From an uncultured Pelagibacteraceae bacterium (GTDB lineage: Bacteria > Pseudomonadota > Alphaproteobacteria > Pelagibacterales > Pelagibacteraceae): a stretch of DNA of 59,692 bases. Of the stretch, positions 46,751 through 55,978 are shown piece after piece. The translations under genes and the position numbers were made by a program. Under the pieces are notes generated by a model that had not been told where the DNA came from, made no database searches, and saw only the letters and a list, made by a program, of their open reading frames with translations. Where the stretch lies: contig CACPHV010000009.1 of the NCBI GenBank assembly GCA_902633985.1, forward strand, positions 1-59,692, given 5' to 3'. Numbering within the stretch: position 1 is the first letter of the stretch; every line of letters starts with the position of its first letter.

Positions 46751-48574
46751 CTAATCAATTTTGTAAATTATATAAAAATTATCTTCAAAAACTTTCTCAT
46801 AATTTAATTCATGTCCAGACTCTGTTAAAAAGTATTTATATTCAGGATATTTATTCTTTAAATATACAATTTTGTCATCATCGATTTTTAAGTATCTCCT
46901 TCTTAAATCACTGTATAAAAATGGTGAAAAATTTGAATGGAGTTCTTTGTGATCCACATTTATTAAGTCTTTTAATCTTGAAGAAATTATACTTGCGACC
47001 AAACGTGACCCCAAAGCCTGATTACCATCATTTTTTTCAAGGTAGAAAAAGTTATAATTTGGGAGGACATCTCTAATATATAAAAAATACGGAAGTACTA
47101 TTACACTTGATTTTTCTGGTATATAATTTTTGATTATGGATACAAAGTGATTGTAAACTTCAACACTATTATATTTTTTTGAATTTTCATCAATTATTTC
47201 ATCCATTTCATAAAGTTTATTATTATATTTTTTTATTTTAAAAAAATTAGTCTCATTTTGTATTTTTTTTGGTTTTTCCTCAATTATTTCAGTGAAATAA
47301 GTCTCATGACCAAAAGTTCTATCATTATAATAAAAAAAACGCGCATTTAAGTATGCAAGAAAATTGTTTTTTTCTACAGATTTAAGCTTGTTATAAAGAA
47401 TTTTTTTATTTTCAAAATTTACTGGATTAAAATAAATTATAGATAATGGAATAATTATTACTGAAGTTAAAATAATTATTCTAAAAAGACTAGAAAATTC
47501 TTGAAATAATTTAATATTAAAAACTTTGTCTTTACAAAGTATTGCAATAGAAAATACTATTGGAAAATTACAAAATTTTAAAATTTTGTTCCCAGCTTGA
47601 GTTTTAATAATAGGGTCTATAAAAAAATAATTATCAAAATAAGATGAAGCCAGTTCAACAATTGCAAAAGCTATAGTGAAAAAAATAGGCAAACCCAGAG
47701 AACTATATAATATTTTTTTTGTAATTTTATCAATGTTAGTGCTTCTAAAAATATAAAATGATATGATACTAACAATTGAAATTATTATCATTAGTTCGTA
47801 AGGTTTTTCAGAAATCAGAAATAATAAAGAAAAATCATCAGGTTCATCATTAATTAATCTTAAATACCACTCTTTTTTGGAGAGTAATGGAACATTAATA
47901 TCAAAGCTCTCCAATTTCCAAAGCTTGACTAGTATTGTACTAAGACCAATTAAAGAGCCTATAAAAAAATTTATATAGTATTTGAATTTTAGTTTAATAA
48001 AAAAAAATGTTATAAATAAAAAAAGTCCTAATAACAAAGCTGTTGATGGATGGGACATTAAAGAAAGTGAATAAAAAATTATTGAGTAATTATATTTTTT
48101 TTTAAATAAGAAAAAAATTGAAAACAAAGATGCAAAACCTAATACATATCTCGTACTTAATATATAGCTTCCGTAACCAAAAACATGAATAAGCCTAAAA
48201 CCAGGGTCAGTAAAAATTTTAGTAAATATTGCTAGAAACAAAGGTGAAAATATCATCACTATTATCAGTGATAAAAAATAATTTTTACAAAATGAATATA
48301 TTAAATGAAATAAAATTATTGAAAAAATCAAGTCCACGAAAAAGGAACTCCAAAAAAACAATTGTGGATAGTCGTAAAAAGTTTCCAGTAAAAAATATGA
48401 AGGTGTATTCAATAACTGAAAAGAATAAGTTAAAGGATCATTTAATAAATTTTCATTAACTTTAGTTATATAATAATAATTATCGTATGGAATTGAATAT
48501 CGATTTACAAATGCAAATGCAATAATTTGCATCAAAAAAATTACAATATAACAGTATCTCTTATTTAATATCAT
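46751..48574 (-). CDS. large polytopic membrane protein, unknown (GT-C-like topology)
   Basis: 607 residues. Residues 1-380 contain about ten hydrophobic segments. The remaining ~220 residues are soluble and Asn/Lys/Tyr-rich, with blocks such as EKSSVIVLPYFLYIRDVLPNY and NQALGSRLVASIISSRL. After TM1 the loop has IPYDNYYY, acidic like the first loop of GT-C glycosyltransferases, but no family motif convinces me. A role in surface polysaccharide or lipid-linked sugar transfer is possible from its neighbours (propeller, FkbM). Poly-T and poly-A runs are very frequent here. Confidence 0.6.
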   Translation of the reverse strand: MILNKRYCYIVIFLMQIIAFAFVNRYSIPYDNYYYITKVNENLLNDPLTYSFQLLNTPSYFLLETFYDYPQLFFWSSFFVDLIFSIILFHLIYSFCKNYFLSLIIVMIFSPLFLAIFTKIFTDPGFRLIHVFGYGSYILSTRYVLGFASLFSIFFLFKKKYNYSIIFYSLSLMSHPSTALLLGLFLFITFFFIKLKFKYYINFFIGSLIGLSTILVKLWKLESFDINVPLLSKKEWYLRLINDEPDDFSLLFLISEKPYELMIIISIVSIISFYIFRSTNIDKITKKILYSSLGLPIFFTIAFAIVELASSYFDNYFFIDPIIKTQAGNKILKFCNFPIVFSIAILCKDKVFNIKLFQEFSSLFRIIILTSVIIIPLSIIYFNPVNFENKKILYNKLKSVEKNNFLAYLNARFFYYNDRTFGHETYFTEIIEEKPKKIQNETNFFKIKKYNNKLYEMDEIIDENSKKYNSVEVYNHFVSIIKNYIPEKSSVIVLPYFLYIRDVLPNYNFFYLEKNDGNQALGSRLVASIISSRLKDLINVDHKELHSNFSPFLYSDLRRRYLKIDDDKIVYLKNKYPEYKYFLTESGHELNYEKVFEDNFYIIYKID

Positions 48575-48607
48575 GAGGCCAGTAACAAACTTTTAAATTA
48601 ATTTAGT

Positions 48608-49432
48608 TCATTTACAATGTTTAAATATAATTTTATTTGTAATTTTGTATAATTTTTTAGATATATTTATTTTATTTTGAAAAAATTTATCCAAAATAAT
48701 TTTCCTTTTAAAAATAAAACTTCCGCTATATTTAAAATTATTGAATTTTTTTAAAGCATGAAAAAAATCAACTGCAGCTTTGTTAGGATTTTGGCCAAAA
48801 ATTTGTCTTAAATAAAAAATAAATTTTCTTATATAGGATGAATTTAAGCCTAGATTTGATTTTGTATATCCTGGTGACCAAGATAAAAAGACTATCTTTT
48901 TAAAAAATTTGTAGGAATAAAATTTTGTTAAAAGTGAAACCATTAACTTAGAATTTATATATGATTGCCAACTATCATAATTTTTTTTTTGATCTAAATT
49001 GTCCAGGTTAACCTTTCCAAATCTAGATGCAAATGATGATACGTTAATAACTGTTGGTGATTTTGATTTTAATATTTTTGGTAATAAAATTTTTATTAAA
49101 AAAAAAGTTGATAAAAAATTTGTAAAAAAAGTTTTTTCATAATTAAGACTATTTATTTCAAGTTTATAATTTATTAATCCAGCGTTATTAATCATCAAAT
49201 CTACACATTTAATTTTTTGTAATTTTTTTTTAATTTTTTTAACAAATTTAATTTCAGATAAGTCTGCTTCAATAAATTTTACTTTATTAAGACTATGGTT
49301 TTTACTTTTTAGTAAGTTCCACTTTTTTTGGGACCGACCAATTACGATAACACTTATTTTTTTTTTAATTAATATATTTAAAATAGACAAACCTATTCCA
49401 GATGTAGCTCCAGATATCACGCAAGTAATCAT
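48608..49432 (-). CDS. short-chain dehydrogenase/reductase
   Basis: 274 residues of the classical SDR family. The NAD(P)-binding SGATSGIG is at residues 7-14, NNAG near 87, a catalytic Ser in NVSSFAS, and the YxxxK pair in SYINSK. The C-terminus is basic and long. The substrate is unknown; retinol/protochlorophyllide-reductase-like SDRs have a similar layout. It is divergent from the radical SAM gene, with a 50-bp spacer to its preferred start. Confidence 0.85.
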   Translation of the reverse strand: MITCVISGATSGIGLSILNILIKKKISVIVIGRSQKKWNLLKSKNHSLNKVKFIEADLSEIKFVKKIKKKLQKIKCVDLMINNAGLINYKLEINSLNYEKTFFTNFLSTFFLIKILLPKILKSKSPTVINVSSFASRFGKVNLDNLDQKKNYDSWQSYINSKLMVSLLTKFYSYKFFKKIVFLSWSPGYTKSNLGLNSSYIRKFIFYLRQIFGQNPNKAAVDFFHALKKFNNFKYSGSFIFKRKIILDKFFQNKINISKKLYKITNKIIFKHCK

Positions 49433-49482
49433 TTTTTATTATTTAATTAATATTAATGATGAAGTATATATATCAAATTACT

Positions 49483-50871
49483 ATGGATAAAATTAAATTT
49501 TGCATACTTGACGTTTACCCTAATGATAATTTTAGAATATGCAAAGATACTGCTGGAGGTTATGGAACAGGTAATAATTTTGGAAATTCTATTTTATCAA
49601 AAATATTGAATGTTTTTACAGCAACTCAAATTCATCAACCTACTATGGGAGTTGGATATCTTTTATCTATATTAAAAAATGAAGTCTCTGAGGTGCAATA
49701 TACAAATGATGCTAGTAGTAAAATGGTACAAGATGCAGATTTTGTAGTTTTAAATAGCTCGATTGTAGCTCATGAAACCGAGCTAAAAGCACTAGAGTAT
49801 TTAAATGAGATTAACAAAAAGACATTTGTAATTGGAATTTTTTCATCAATTAAAAAAGAAGAATACTTAAAATCTAACTCTATATTAATTGAAGGTGAAG
49901 CAGAGAAATTTTTTAATGAAACGAAATTAAATATAGAAAATTTAAATAAATTATTTAATTCTGGAGATAAAATAATTAAAGCTGGTTTTGTAGAAAATCT
50001 TGACAGTTTACCATTTCCAGATTGGGTAGCTTATACAAAAATCCGTAAATTAAAAAATAATTTTTTAAATTTTGATAATAGGACTGCCATACCTATTTTA
50101 GCTACAAGAGGATGTCCATATTCTTGCTTTCACTATTGTACTTATCCACTTCAACAAGGTAGAAAAGTTAGAGCAAGAACACCTGAGAATATAGTCTCTG
50201 AAATTCAACACTGGTGTACACATTTTAAAAACCCAAAATTTATTTTTAGAGATCCTGTTTTTAGCATTAACAGAAAACATACTGTAGCCTTATGCAATTT
50301 GCTTATTGAAAAAAAAATTAAAGTTGATTTTCTTGTTGAAACACATCTAAAAAACTTAGATGACGAATTAATAAAACTTCTAAAAGATGCTGGTCTTAAA
50401 TTAGTATATGTTGGTGTTGAAAGCAAACATACAGATGTGTTAGCTGATATAAATAGAGCAACTGTTACACAAGATACCCAATATGAAACTATTAAAAAAC
50501 TCGAAGAAAAAAATATTCATGTAAAAAGTATGTTTATGATTGGTAATCCAGAAGATGATGAAAACAAAGTAAAAGAAACTATTGATTATTCAAGATATTT
50601 GAGAAATACACTTGCACAATTTAGTGTTTTTACTCCCTATCCTGGTACACCTTTATTTAAAAGTTACGAGAATATATTAACTAGCACAAAGTATGAAGAT
50701 TATAACCAATACAATCTTGTTTTTAAACACAAACATCTAAATGCATCTAAAATTACAAAATTAAAAAATCTTGCTTATAGTAAATTTTACTTAAGAATAA
50801 ACTCAACAAAATTAGTATATTTTTATGTAAGAAATTTTTTATTAAATCTTTTTGCAACTCAAAACAAATAA
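49483..50871 (+). CDS. radical SAM protein (B12-binding-type architecture)
   Basis: 462 residues from the ATG giving MDKIKFCILDVYP; a start 27 bp upstream is possible. The N-terminal ~190 residues resemble a cobalamin-binding-like Rossmann domain (QPTMGVGYLLSILKNEV). The radical SAM barrel carries the cluster motif in ATRGCPYSCFHYCTYP, spaced Cx3Cx3C and not the common Cx3Cx2C. QQGRKVRARTPENIVSEI and the GVES segment follow as in B12-radical SAM enzymes. The reaction is unknown; methyl transfer or ring chemistry on a lipid or glycan would fit the neighbours. Confidence 0.8.
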   Translation: MDKIKFCILDVYPNDNFRICKDTAGGYGTGNNFGNSILSKILNVFTATQIHQPTMGVGYLLSILKNEVSEVQYTNDASSKMVQDADFVVLNSSIVAHETELKALEYLNEINKKTFVIGIFSSIKKEEYLKSNSILIEGEAEKFFNETKLNIENLNKLFNSGDKIIKAGFVENLDSLPFPDWVAYTKIRKLKNNFLNFDNRTAIPILATRGCPYSCFHYCTYPLQQGRKVRARTPENIVSEIQHWCTHFKNPKFIFRDPVFSINRKHTVALCNLLIEKKIKVDFLVETHLKNLDDELIKLLKDAGLKLVYVGVESKHTDVLADINRATVTQDTQYETIKKLEEKNIHVKSMFMIGNPEDDENKVKETIDYSRYLRNTLAQFSVFTPYPGTPLFKSYENILTSTKYEDYNQYNLVFKHKHLNASKITKLKNLAYSKFYLRINSTKLVYFYVRNFLLNLFATQNK

Positions 50872-51023
50872 AAAATAAAAATTATTCCAATATTGTATTA
50901 TCTAAATTTATTTAAATGATTATATTGATTTAATAACATAATAAAAACTTTCTACATCTCATAAGAACTATTTATATTGTTTCCAATTTTGACACTAGTT
51001 TTGTATGTAAAAAAAAATTTTAT

Positions 51024-51425
51024 TTATGTTTTTAATGCTTTAATTAAAAACTTTTCATCTAGATGGCAGTCTTTGTAACCTCTTTTTACTACTCTTAAAT
51101 ATCTTTCAGTAGGAAACATAAATGAAGTTTTTTTAACCATTGTATAAGTCATTACTTTTTTGCCATAGTATTTAAAATAATATTTTTTATAAAGAATTGG
51201 AAAATCTTCATATACATCAAGTTTTTTTTCATCACTTTTAGAAATTTCAAATAAAGCTCCTGGAACTATAGAGTTTTTTTTAAATTCAATATCTGCAGCT
51301 CTATATCTGCTTCTAAAAGTTAATCTAAAATTTTTTAAATTTATTTTTTTTAAAAAAATACTATCTTTACATCTACGTTTCATTTGAAAATGATGAAGAT
51401 TACTACCGTAAGCAAAATACAGCAT
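51024..51425 (-). CDS. gamma-glutamylcyclotransferase-like protein (GGCT/AIG2 fold)
   Basis: 133 residues. The N-terminal MLYFAYGSNLHHFQMKRRC is the YGSN glycine/substrate loop of this fold. VPGALFEIS and EKKLDVYEDFPILYKKYY follow in the usual order, the latter with candidate catalytic Glu. Members cleave gamma-glutamyl amino acids or act in glutathione turnover; the exact substrate is not shown by the sequence. It overlaps the cinA-like gene by 1 bp. The 152 bp beyond its stop (50872-51023) hold nothing recognisable. Confidence 0.82.
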   Translation of the reverse strand: MLYFAYGSNLHHFQMKRRCKDSIFLKKINLKNFRLTFRSRYRAADIEFKKNSIVPGALFEISKSDEKKLDVYEDFPILYKKYYFKYYGKKVMTYTMVKKTSFMFPTERYLRVVKRGYKDCHLDEKFLIKALKT

Positions 51426-52174
51426 TAACGTTTCACTACTTCTATATTTTTTTCATTCACAAATTTTAAAATTTGAGAATTACAATTATCAATTTTACTT
51501 TGATCTGCTGATCTAATTACTATTGAAACACCTAATTTTCCTGCATGAAAAAATGGATAACTTCCAATTTCTACATCCATATTATCATTTTGCACTTTAG
51601 TTAAAGAATTTGCTATTTCACTTTCAACAGTTTTTAAACTTATAGTAAGGCTTTTAATTGGTTCTCCTCCAACAATTTTATTTTTTAAACCACCTAACAT
51701 TGATTTTAAAATTGAGGGGACACCTGGAAGAGAAAAAACATTCTCAACATTAAAACCTGGTGCACCACTCGTGGGATTTAAAATTAAATTTGCATTCTCT
51801 GGCATCCAAGCCATCTTTTGTCTACCGTCATTAAATTTACCCGGTTCATAGTAAGCTTCTAAAATTTTAAATGCTTCTTTATGAGCCTCATATTTAATTC
51901 CAAAAGCCTTTGAAACAGATTGAGCAGTAATATCATCATGGGTTGGTCCTATACCACCAGTTGTAAATACATAATCATAAGTTGATCTTAGAAAATTTAA
52001 TGTTTCTACAATTATTTCTTCAACGTCAGGAATTACTCTAACCTCAGCAACATTAACCCCTATTGAATTTAACCATGTGGCTATAGTAGAGGTATTTGTG
52101 TCTTGAGTTCTACCAGATAAAATTTCATTACCTATAATTAAAATTGAGGCATTTACTTTTGCTTTTTTTTTCAT
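51425..52174 (-). CDS. CinA N-terminal / MoCF-type molybdopterin-binding domain protein
   Basis: 249 residues matching the N-terminal (MoaB/MogA-like) domain of CinA. It contains ASILIIGNEILSGRTQDTNT, TTGGIGPTHDDITAQSVSKA, and NPTSGAPGFNVENVFSLPG. The C-terminal nicotinamide-mononucleotide deamidase domain of full CinA is absent. This short form is widespread in alphaproteobacteria. Its role (nucleotide-metabolite repair or pyrophosphatase) is not settled. Divergent from sfsA with only 20 bp between start codons. Confidence 0.87.
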   Translation of the reverse strand: MKKKAKVNASILIIGNEILSGRTQDTNTSTIATWLNSIGVNVAEVRVIPDVEEIIVETLNFLRSTYDYVFTTGGIGPTHDDITAQSVSKAFGIKYEAHKEAFKILEAYYEPGKFNDGRQKMAWMPENANLILNPTSGAPGFNVENVFSLPGVPSILKSMLGGLKNKIVGGEPIKSLTISLKTVESEIANSLTKVQNDNMDVEIGSYPFFHAGKLGVSIVIRSADQSKIDNCNSQILKFVNEKNIEVVKR

Positions 52175-52194
52175 ATGAAATATATAATTTAGTA

Positions 52195-52893
52195 ATGGAA
52201 TTTACCAAGTCTTTAATAAAAGGCAAATTAATCAAACGGTATAAAAGGTTCTTTACCGATGTTAAACTGGCAAAAGAAATTGTCACAGCTCACTGCCCTA
52301 ACACGGGATCTATGAAAGGATTATTAGATGAGGGAAATGAAGTTTATTTGCTTCCAAATAATGATCCAAAAAGAAAGCTTAAATATGGTTTAGAAATTAT
52401 TAAATCTAGAAAAAATTTGGTTGGTGTAAATACTCATATGGCAAATAGAATTGTTGAGCATGGTTTAAAGAATAATCTTATTAATGAACTTAAAAATAAT
52501 GAAACCATAAAATCAGAAGTTTTTTTTAATAAAGAAACAAGATTCGATTTTTTATTAGAAAAAAAAGGTCAAAAAACCTTTGTTGAAGTAAAGAATGTTA
52601 CCTTATTTAGAGATAAGAATACTGCTGAATTTCCTGATGCACCAACAACAAGGGGAACTAAGCATTTATTAACCCTTATTGATGCCATAAAAAAAAGTTA
52701 TAAAACATACTTAATATTTTTAGTTCAAATTCAAAATATGAAATATTTTAAAATAGCTAAAGATATAGACGAAGAATATTATAAGAACTATTTAATTGCT
52801 AAAAAAGCTGGTGTAAATTTTTTAGCTTATAGATGTGATATAAGTTCTAAAAAAATTTTTATAGATAAAAAATTAAAAATTATAGATGATTGA
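52195..52893 (+). CDS. sfsA: SfsA-family protein
   Basis: 232 residues from MEFTKSLIKGKLIKRYKRF; a longer reading would overlap the divergent cinA-like start and is rejected. SfsA was named for sugar fermentation stimulation and binds DNA, with an OB-like N-terminus. It has a PD-(D/E)xK-like core, seen here as TRFDFLLEKKGQKTFVEVKNV split between Asp and EVK. AHCPNTGSMKGLL and FPDAPTTRGTKHLL are typical. The true biological role is not well defined. It overlaps map by 8 bp. Confidence 0.9.
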   Translation: MEFTKSLIKGKLIKRYKRFFTDVKLAKEIVTAHCPNTGSMKGLLDEGNEVYLLPNNDPKRKLKYGLEIIKSRKNLVGVNTHMANRIVEHGLKNNLINELKNNETIKSEVFFNKETRFDFLLEKKGQKTFVEVKNVTLFRDKNTAEFPDAPTTRGTKHLLTLIDAIKKSYKTYLIFLVQIQNMKYFKIAKDIDEEYYKNYLIAKKAGVNFLAYRCDISSKKIFIDKKLKIIDD

Positions 52894-53656
52894 TTATAAA
52901 GAAAAATTTGAAAAAATGAGAATTGCAGGAAACTTGGCTGCAAGAACTTTAGATATGTTAACTGAAAACATTAAAGAAGGTGTATCTACTGATCATATAG
53001 ATAAACTTGGATATGAATTTATTAGAGACAATGGTGGCTACTCTGCCCCACTATATTATAGAGGGTTTACAAAATCTTTATGCACATCTTTAAACCATGT
53101 AGTGTGTCATGGAATACCCTCAGATAGAATTTTACAAGAAGGTGATGCTGTAAACGTTGATGTGACAGCAATTGTTGATGAACATTATGGTGATACAAGC
53201 AGAATGTTTTGTATTGGAAAAATTCCAGTAAAGTTGAACAATCTTATAAATGCTACTTATGAATCTATGATGAGAGCAATTAAAATTTTAAAACCTGGAA
53301 TTAAATTAGGAGATATTGGTTATGAAATTCAATCTTTTGTAGAAGAAAAAGGTTTCTCAGTTGTTAGAGATTTTTGTGGTCATGGAATAAGTACAACATT
53401 TCATGAACCGCCAAACATTTTACACTATGGTAAAAAAAATACAGGTATCGAATTAAGACCTGGTATGACGTTTACTATAGAACCAATGATAAACGCAGGT
53501 AAATACGATGTAAAAATGTTAAATGATGGTTGGACAGCTGTTACAAAAGATAAATCTTTATCTGCACAATTTGAACATACGTTAGGAATTACTGAAAATG
53601 GTTATGAAATCTTTACAGAATCTGCTAAAGGTTATTCAAAGCCTCCATACTTATAA
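52886..53656 (+). CDS. map: type I methionine aminopeptidase
   Basis: Removes N-terminal Met from new proteins; 256 residues. The metal ligands are in VNVDVTAIVDEHYGDTSRMF (two Asp), FCGHGISTTFHEPPN (His), TIEPMI (Glu) and SAQFEHTLGI (Glu). VVCHGIPSDR is the substrate His region. It overlaps sfsA by 8 bp and precedes purB by 3 bp, so it may be co-transcribed with the purine genes. Confidence 0.96.
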   Translation: MIDYKEKFEKMRIAGNLAARTLDMLTENIKEGVSTDHIDKLGYEFIRDNGGYSAPLYYRGFTKSLCTSLNHVVCHGIPSDRILQEGDAVNVDVTAIVDEHYGDTSRMFCIGKIPVKLNNLINATYESMMRAIKILKPGIKLGDIGYEIQSFVEEKGFSVVRDFCGHGISTTFHEPPNILHYGKKNTGIELRPGMTFTIEPMINAGKYDVKMLNDGWTAVTKDKSLSAQFEHTLGITENGYEIFTESAKGYSKPPYL

Positions 53657-53659
53657 TTA

Positions 53660-54951
53660 ATGATTAAAAGATACTCTCGAAAAGAATTAACTGATATTTG
53701 GTCAGAAGAAAATAAATACAAAATCTGGTTAGATGTAGAGGTTGCAGCTGCTGAAGCTATGGAAAGACTTGGTCAAATTCCGAAGGGTGTTGCTTCGATA
53801 GTTAAAAAAAAAGCTAGAATTAATGTAAGCAGAATTCACAAAATAGAATCTGAGGTAAAACATGACGTAATAGCATTTCTTACTTCTGTAACTGAAAAAG
53901 CTGGAATTAAAGCACGCTATCTACATCAAGGAATGACATCATCAGATATATTAGATACTAGTTTTAATATTCAATTAGTCCAATCAGGTAAAATCATTTT
54001 AAAAGATATTGATAAAATTTTAAAAGTTTTAAAAAAACAAGCAAAAAAATATAAATTTACACCGTGCATAGGAAGAAGCCATGGTATCCATGCTGAACCA
54101 ATTACTTTTGGTTTAAAACTGGCTTCTTTTTACGAGGAATTTAAAAGAAACAGAAATAGAATGAAAAATGCAATAGATGAAGTATCGACTTGTGCAATAT
54201 CTGGCGCTATAGGAACATTTGCTAACATTAATCCAAATGTTGAAAAACATGTGGCAAAAAAATTAGGTCTGAAAATTGAACCAATTTCTACACAAGTAAT
54301 TCCAAGAGATAGACATGCATTTTATTTTTCTGTTTTAGGTATTATTGCAGGATCTATTGAAAGGGTAGCAGTTGAAATAAGACACTTACAAAGAACTGAG
54401 GTTTATGAACTACAAGAATATTTTTCTAAAAATCAAAAAGGTTCTTCTGCAATGCCTCATAAAAAAAATCCAATTTTAAGTGAAAATTTAACAGGCTTAG
54501 CTAGGATGATTAGAAGCGCAGTTGTACCAGCGCTTGAAAACATAGCGCTTTGGCATGAAAGAGATATTTCTCATTCAAGTGTTGAAAGAAATATCGGACC
54601 AGATGCTAATATAACTACTGATTTTGCATTGGTTAGGCTTACAAATATTTTAGATAACATGATTGTTTACCCTAAAAAATGATTGAAAACTTAAATTTAA
54701 CAAAGGGTTTGATTTTTTCTCAAGAAGTTATGCTGGAATTAACTAAGGCAGGATTGAGCAGAGAAAAATCATACAAAATGGTGCAATCTTATGCAAAAAA
54801 ATGTTTTACAGAAAATTTAAATTTAATTGACGTTATTTCATCTGATAAATTTATAATGAGTAAAATTTCACCAAAAAAACTAAAGTCTATATTTAACTAT
54901 TCTAAACACTTTAAAAATGTAAATTTTATCTTTAGAAGAGTTTTTAAATAA
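53660..54951 (+). pseudogene. purB: adenylosuccinate lyase, split by a -1 frameshift (or sequence error)
   Basis: PurB acts twice in purine synthesis. The first frame (53660-54682, 340 residues) has QGMTSSDILDTSFN, RSHGIHAEPITFG and the signature GSSAMPHKKNPI, then stops at TGA after YPKK. The second (54679-54951, 90 residues: MIENLNLTKGLIFSQ...) is clearly the missing C-terminal domain. Joined, they give the usual ~430 residues. The break is at an A6 run (54674-54679); one more A restores YPKKMIENL. It may be a sequencing/assembly error, transcriptional slippage, or real splitting with ATGA coupling. All other pur genes downstream are intact, which argues against loss of the pathway. Confidence 0.85.
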
Positions 54952-55736
54952 TGAAAAAAGGTAAAAAATTATACGAAGGAAAAGCTAAAATCATTTATGC
55001 AACAAGTGATAAAAGTTTAGTTATCCAATATTTTAAAGATGATGCAACTGCGTTCAATAATCAAAAAAAAACTACGATTGAAGGTAAAGGTGTTTTAAAT
55101 AATAGAATATCTGAGCATATACTCTCAAATTTATCTGAAGTTGGAATTAAAAATCATTTAGTAAAAAGAATTAATATGAGAGAACAACTAGTTAAGCTAG
55201 TTGACATAATACCAATAGAATTTGTAGTAAGAAATATTGCAACTGGATCATTAACTAAAAGATTAGGTATCGAGGAAGGAACTGTCCTTGAACGGCCATT
55301 AATAGAATACTGTCTAAAAGATGATAAGCTTGGAGATCCAATAATTAGTCGTGAACATATTTTAACTTTTAATTGGCTTAATGTAATGCAGCTTGATTGG
55401 ATAGATGAAAATCTATCTAGATTAAATGATTTTTTACAAGGTATGTTTAGAGGTGTTGGAATAAAATTAGTAGATTTTAAAGTTGAATTTGGCTTCACTC
55501 ATGAAAGTGAAAAAACTAAGATTATATTAGCTGATGAGATAAGCCCTGACACATGCAGATTATGGGATGCTTTAACAGATAAAAAACTTGATAAAGACAG
55601 ATTTAGAAAAGATTTAGGAGATCTTATTCCTGCGTATACAGAAGTTGCAAAAAGACTTGGTATACTTCATGAGCAATCAAATGTTTCTGCTGTTAATGTT
55701 ACCCAACTTTCATCAGTAAAAAGAAAGAAAAAATGA
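54951..55736 (+). CDS. purC: phosphoribosylaminoimidazole-succinocarboxamide synthase
   Basis: ATP-dependent SAICAR synthetase, 261 residues. It starts KLYEGKAKIIYATSDKSLVI, with KDDATAFNNQKKTTIEGKG, PIEFVVRNIATGSLTKRLG, and the metal site LADEISPDTCRLWD. It starts on the purB stop (TAATG) and overlaps purS by 4 bp. The last ~20 residues are a basic tail. Confidence 0.96.
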   Translation: MKKGKKLYEGKAKIIYATSDKSLVIQYFKDDATAFNNQKKTTIEGKGVLNNRISEHILSNLSEVGIKNHLVKRINMREQLVKLVDIIPIEFVVRNIATGSLTKRLGIEEGTVLERPLIEYCLKDDKLGDPIISREHILTFNWLNVMQLDWIDENLSRLNDFLQGMFRGVGIKLVDFKVEFGFTHESEKTKIILADEISPDTCRLWDALTDKKLDKDRFRKDLGDLIPAYTEVAKRLGILHEQSNVSAVNVTQLSSVKRKKK

Positions 55737-55975
55737 AAATTTCAGTAATCATAACTTTAAAAAAAGATGTACTTGATCCACAAGGAAAAGTCATTCATCA
55801 AACTTTGGATGGAATGGGTTTCAATGATGTTAATGAAGTAAGACAAGGAAAGTATTTTGAAATAGACACTAAAGAAACTGATAACGACAAAGCAAAATCA
55901 AAAGTTGAAGAAATGTGCAAAAAACTTTTGGCAAATCTTGTAATTGAAAATTATAAAATTATTGATCCAAAGTAA
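55733..55975 (+). CDS. purS: FGAM synthase subunit PurS
   Basis: 80-residue small subunit that bridges PurQ and PurL in the three-part formylglycinamidine synthase. VIITLKKDVLDPQGKVIHQT and VNEVRQGKYFEID match the family. It overlaps purC by 4 bp and is 3 bp before purQ. Its presence means that this organism uses the separate-subunit PurLQS complex, not the large fused PurL. Confidence 0.94.
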   Translation: MKISVIITLKKDVLDPQGKVIHQTLDGMGFNDVNEVRQGKYFEIDTKETDNDKAKSKVEEMCKKLLANLVIENYKIIDPK

Positions 55976-55978
55976 TTA

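Noticed and set aside
46735..47076. 113-residue plus-strand frame over the end of the large membrane protein gene
   Set aside because: Opposite-strand shadow; the minus-strand frame is 607 codons and continuous with membrane topology.
50872..51023. Possible gene or terminator between the radical SAM and GGCT-like genes
   Set aside because: 152 bp of AT-rich DNA with no open frame of note and no hairpin followed by a T-run.
54679..54951. Independent small gene of 90 codons after purB
   Set aside because: Its product is the expected C-terminal part of PurB, in correct order and distance, so it is treated as the same gene.
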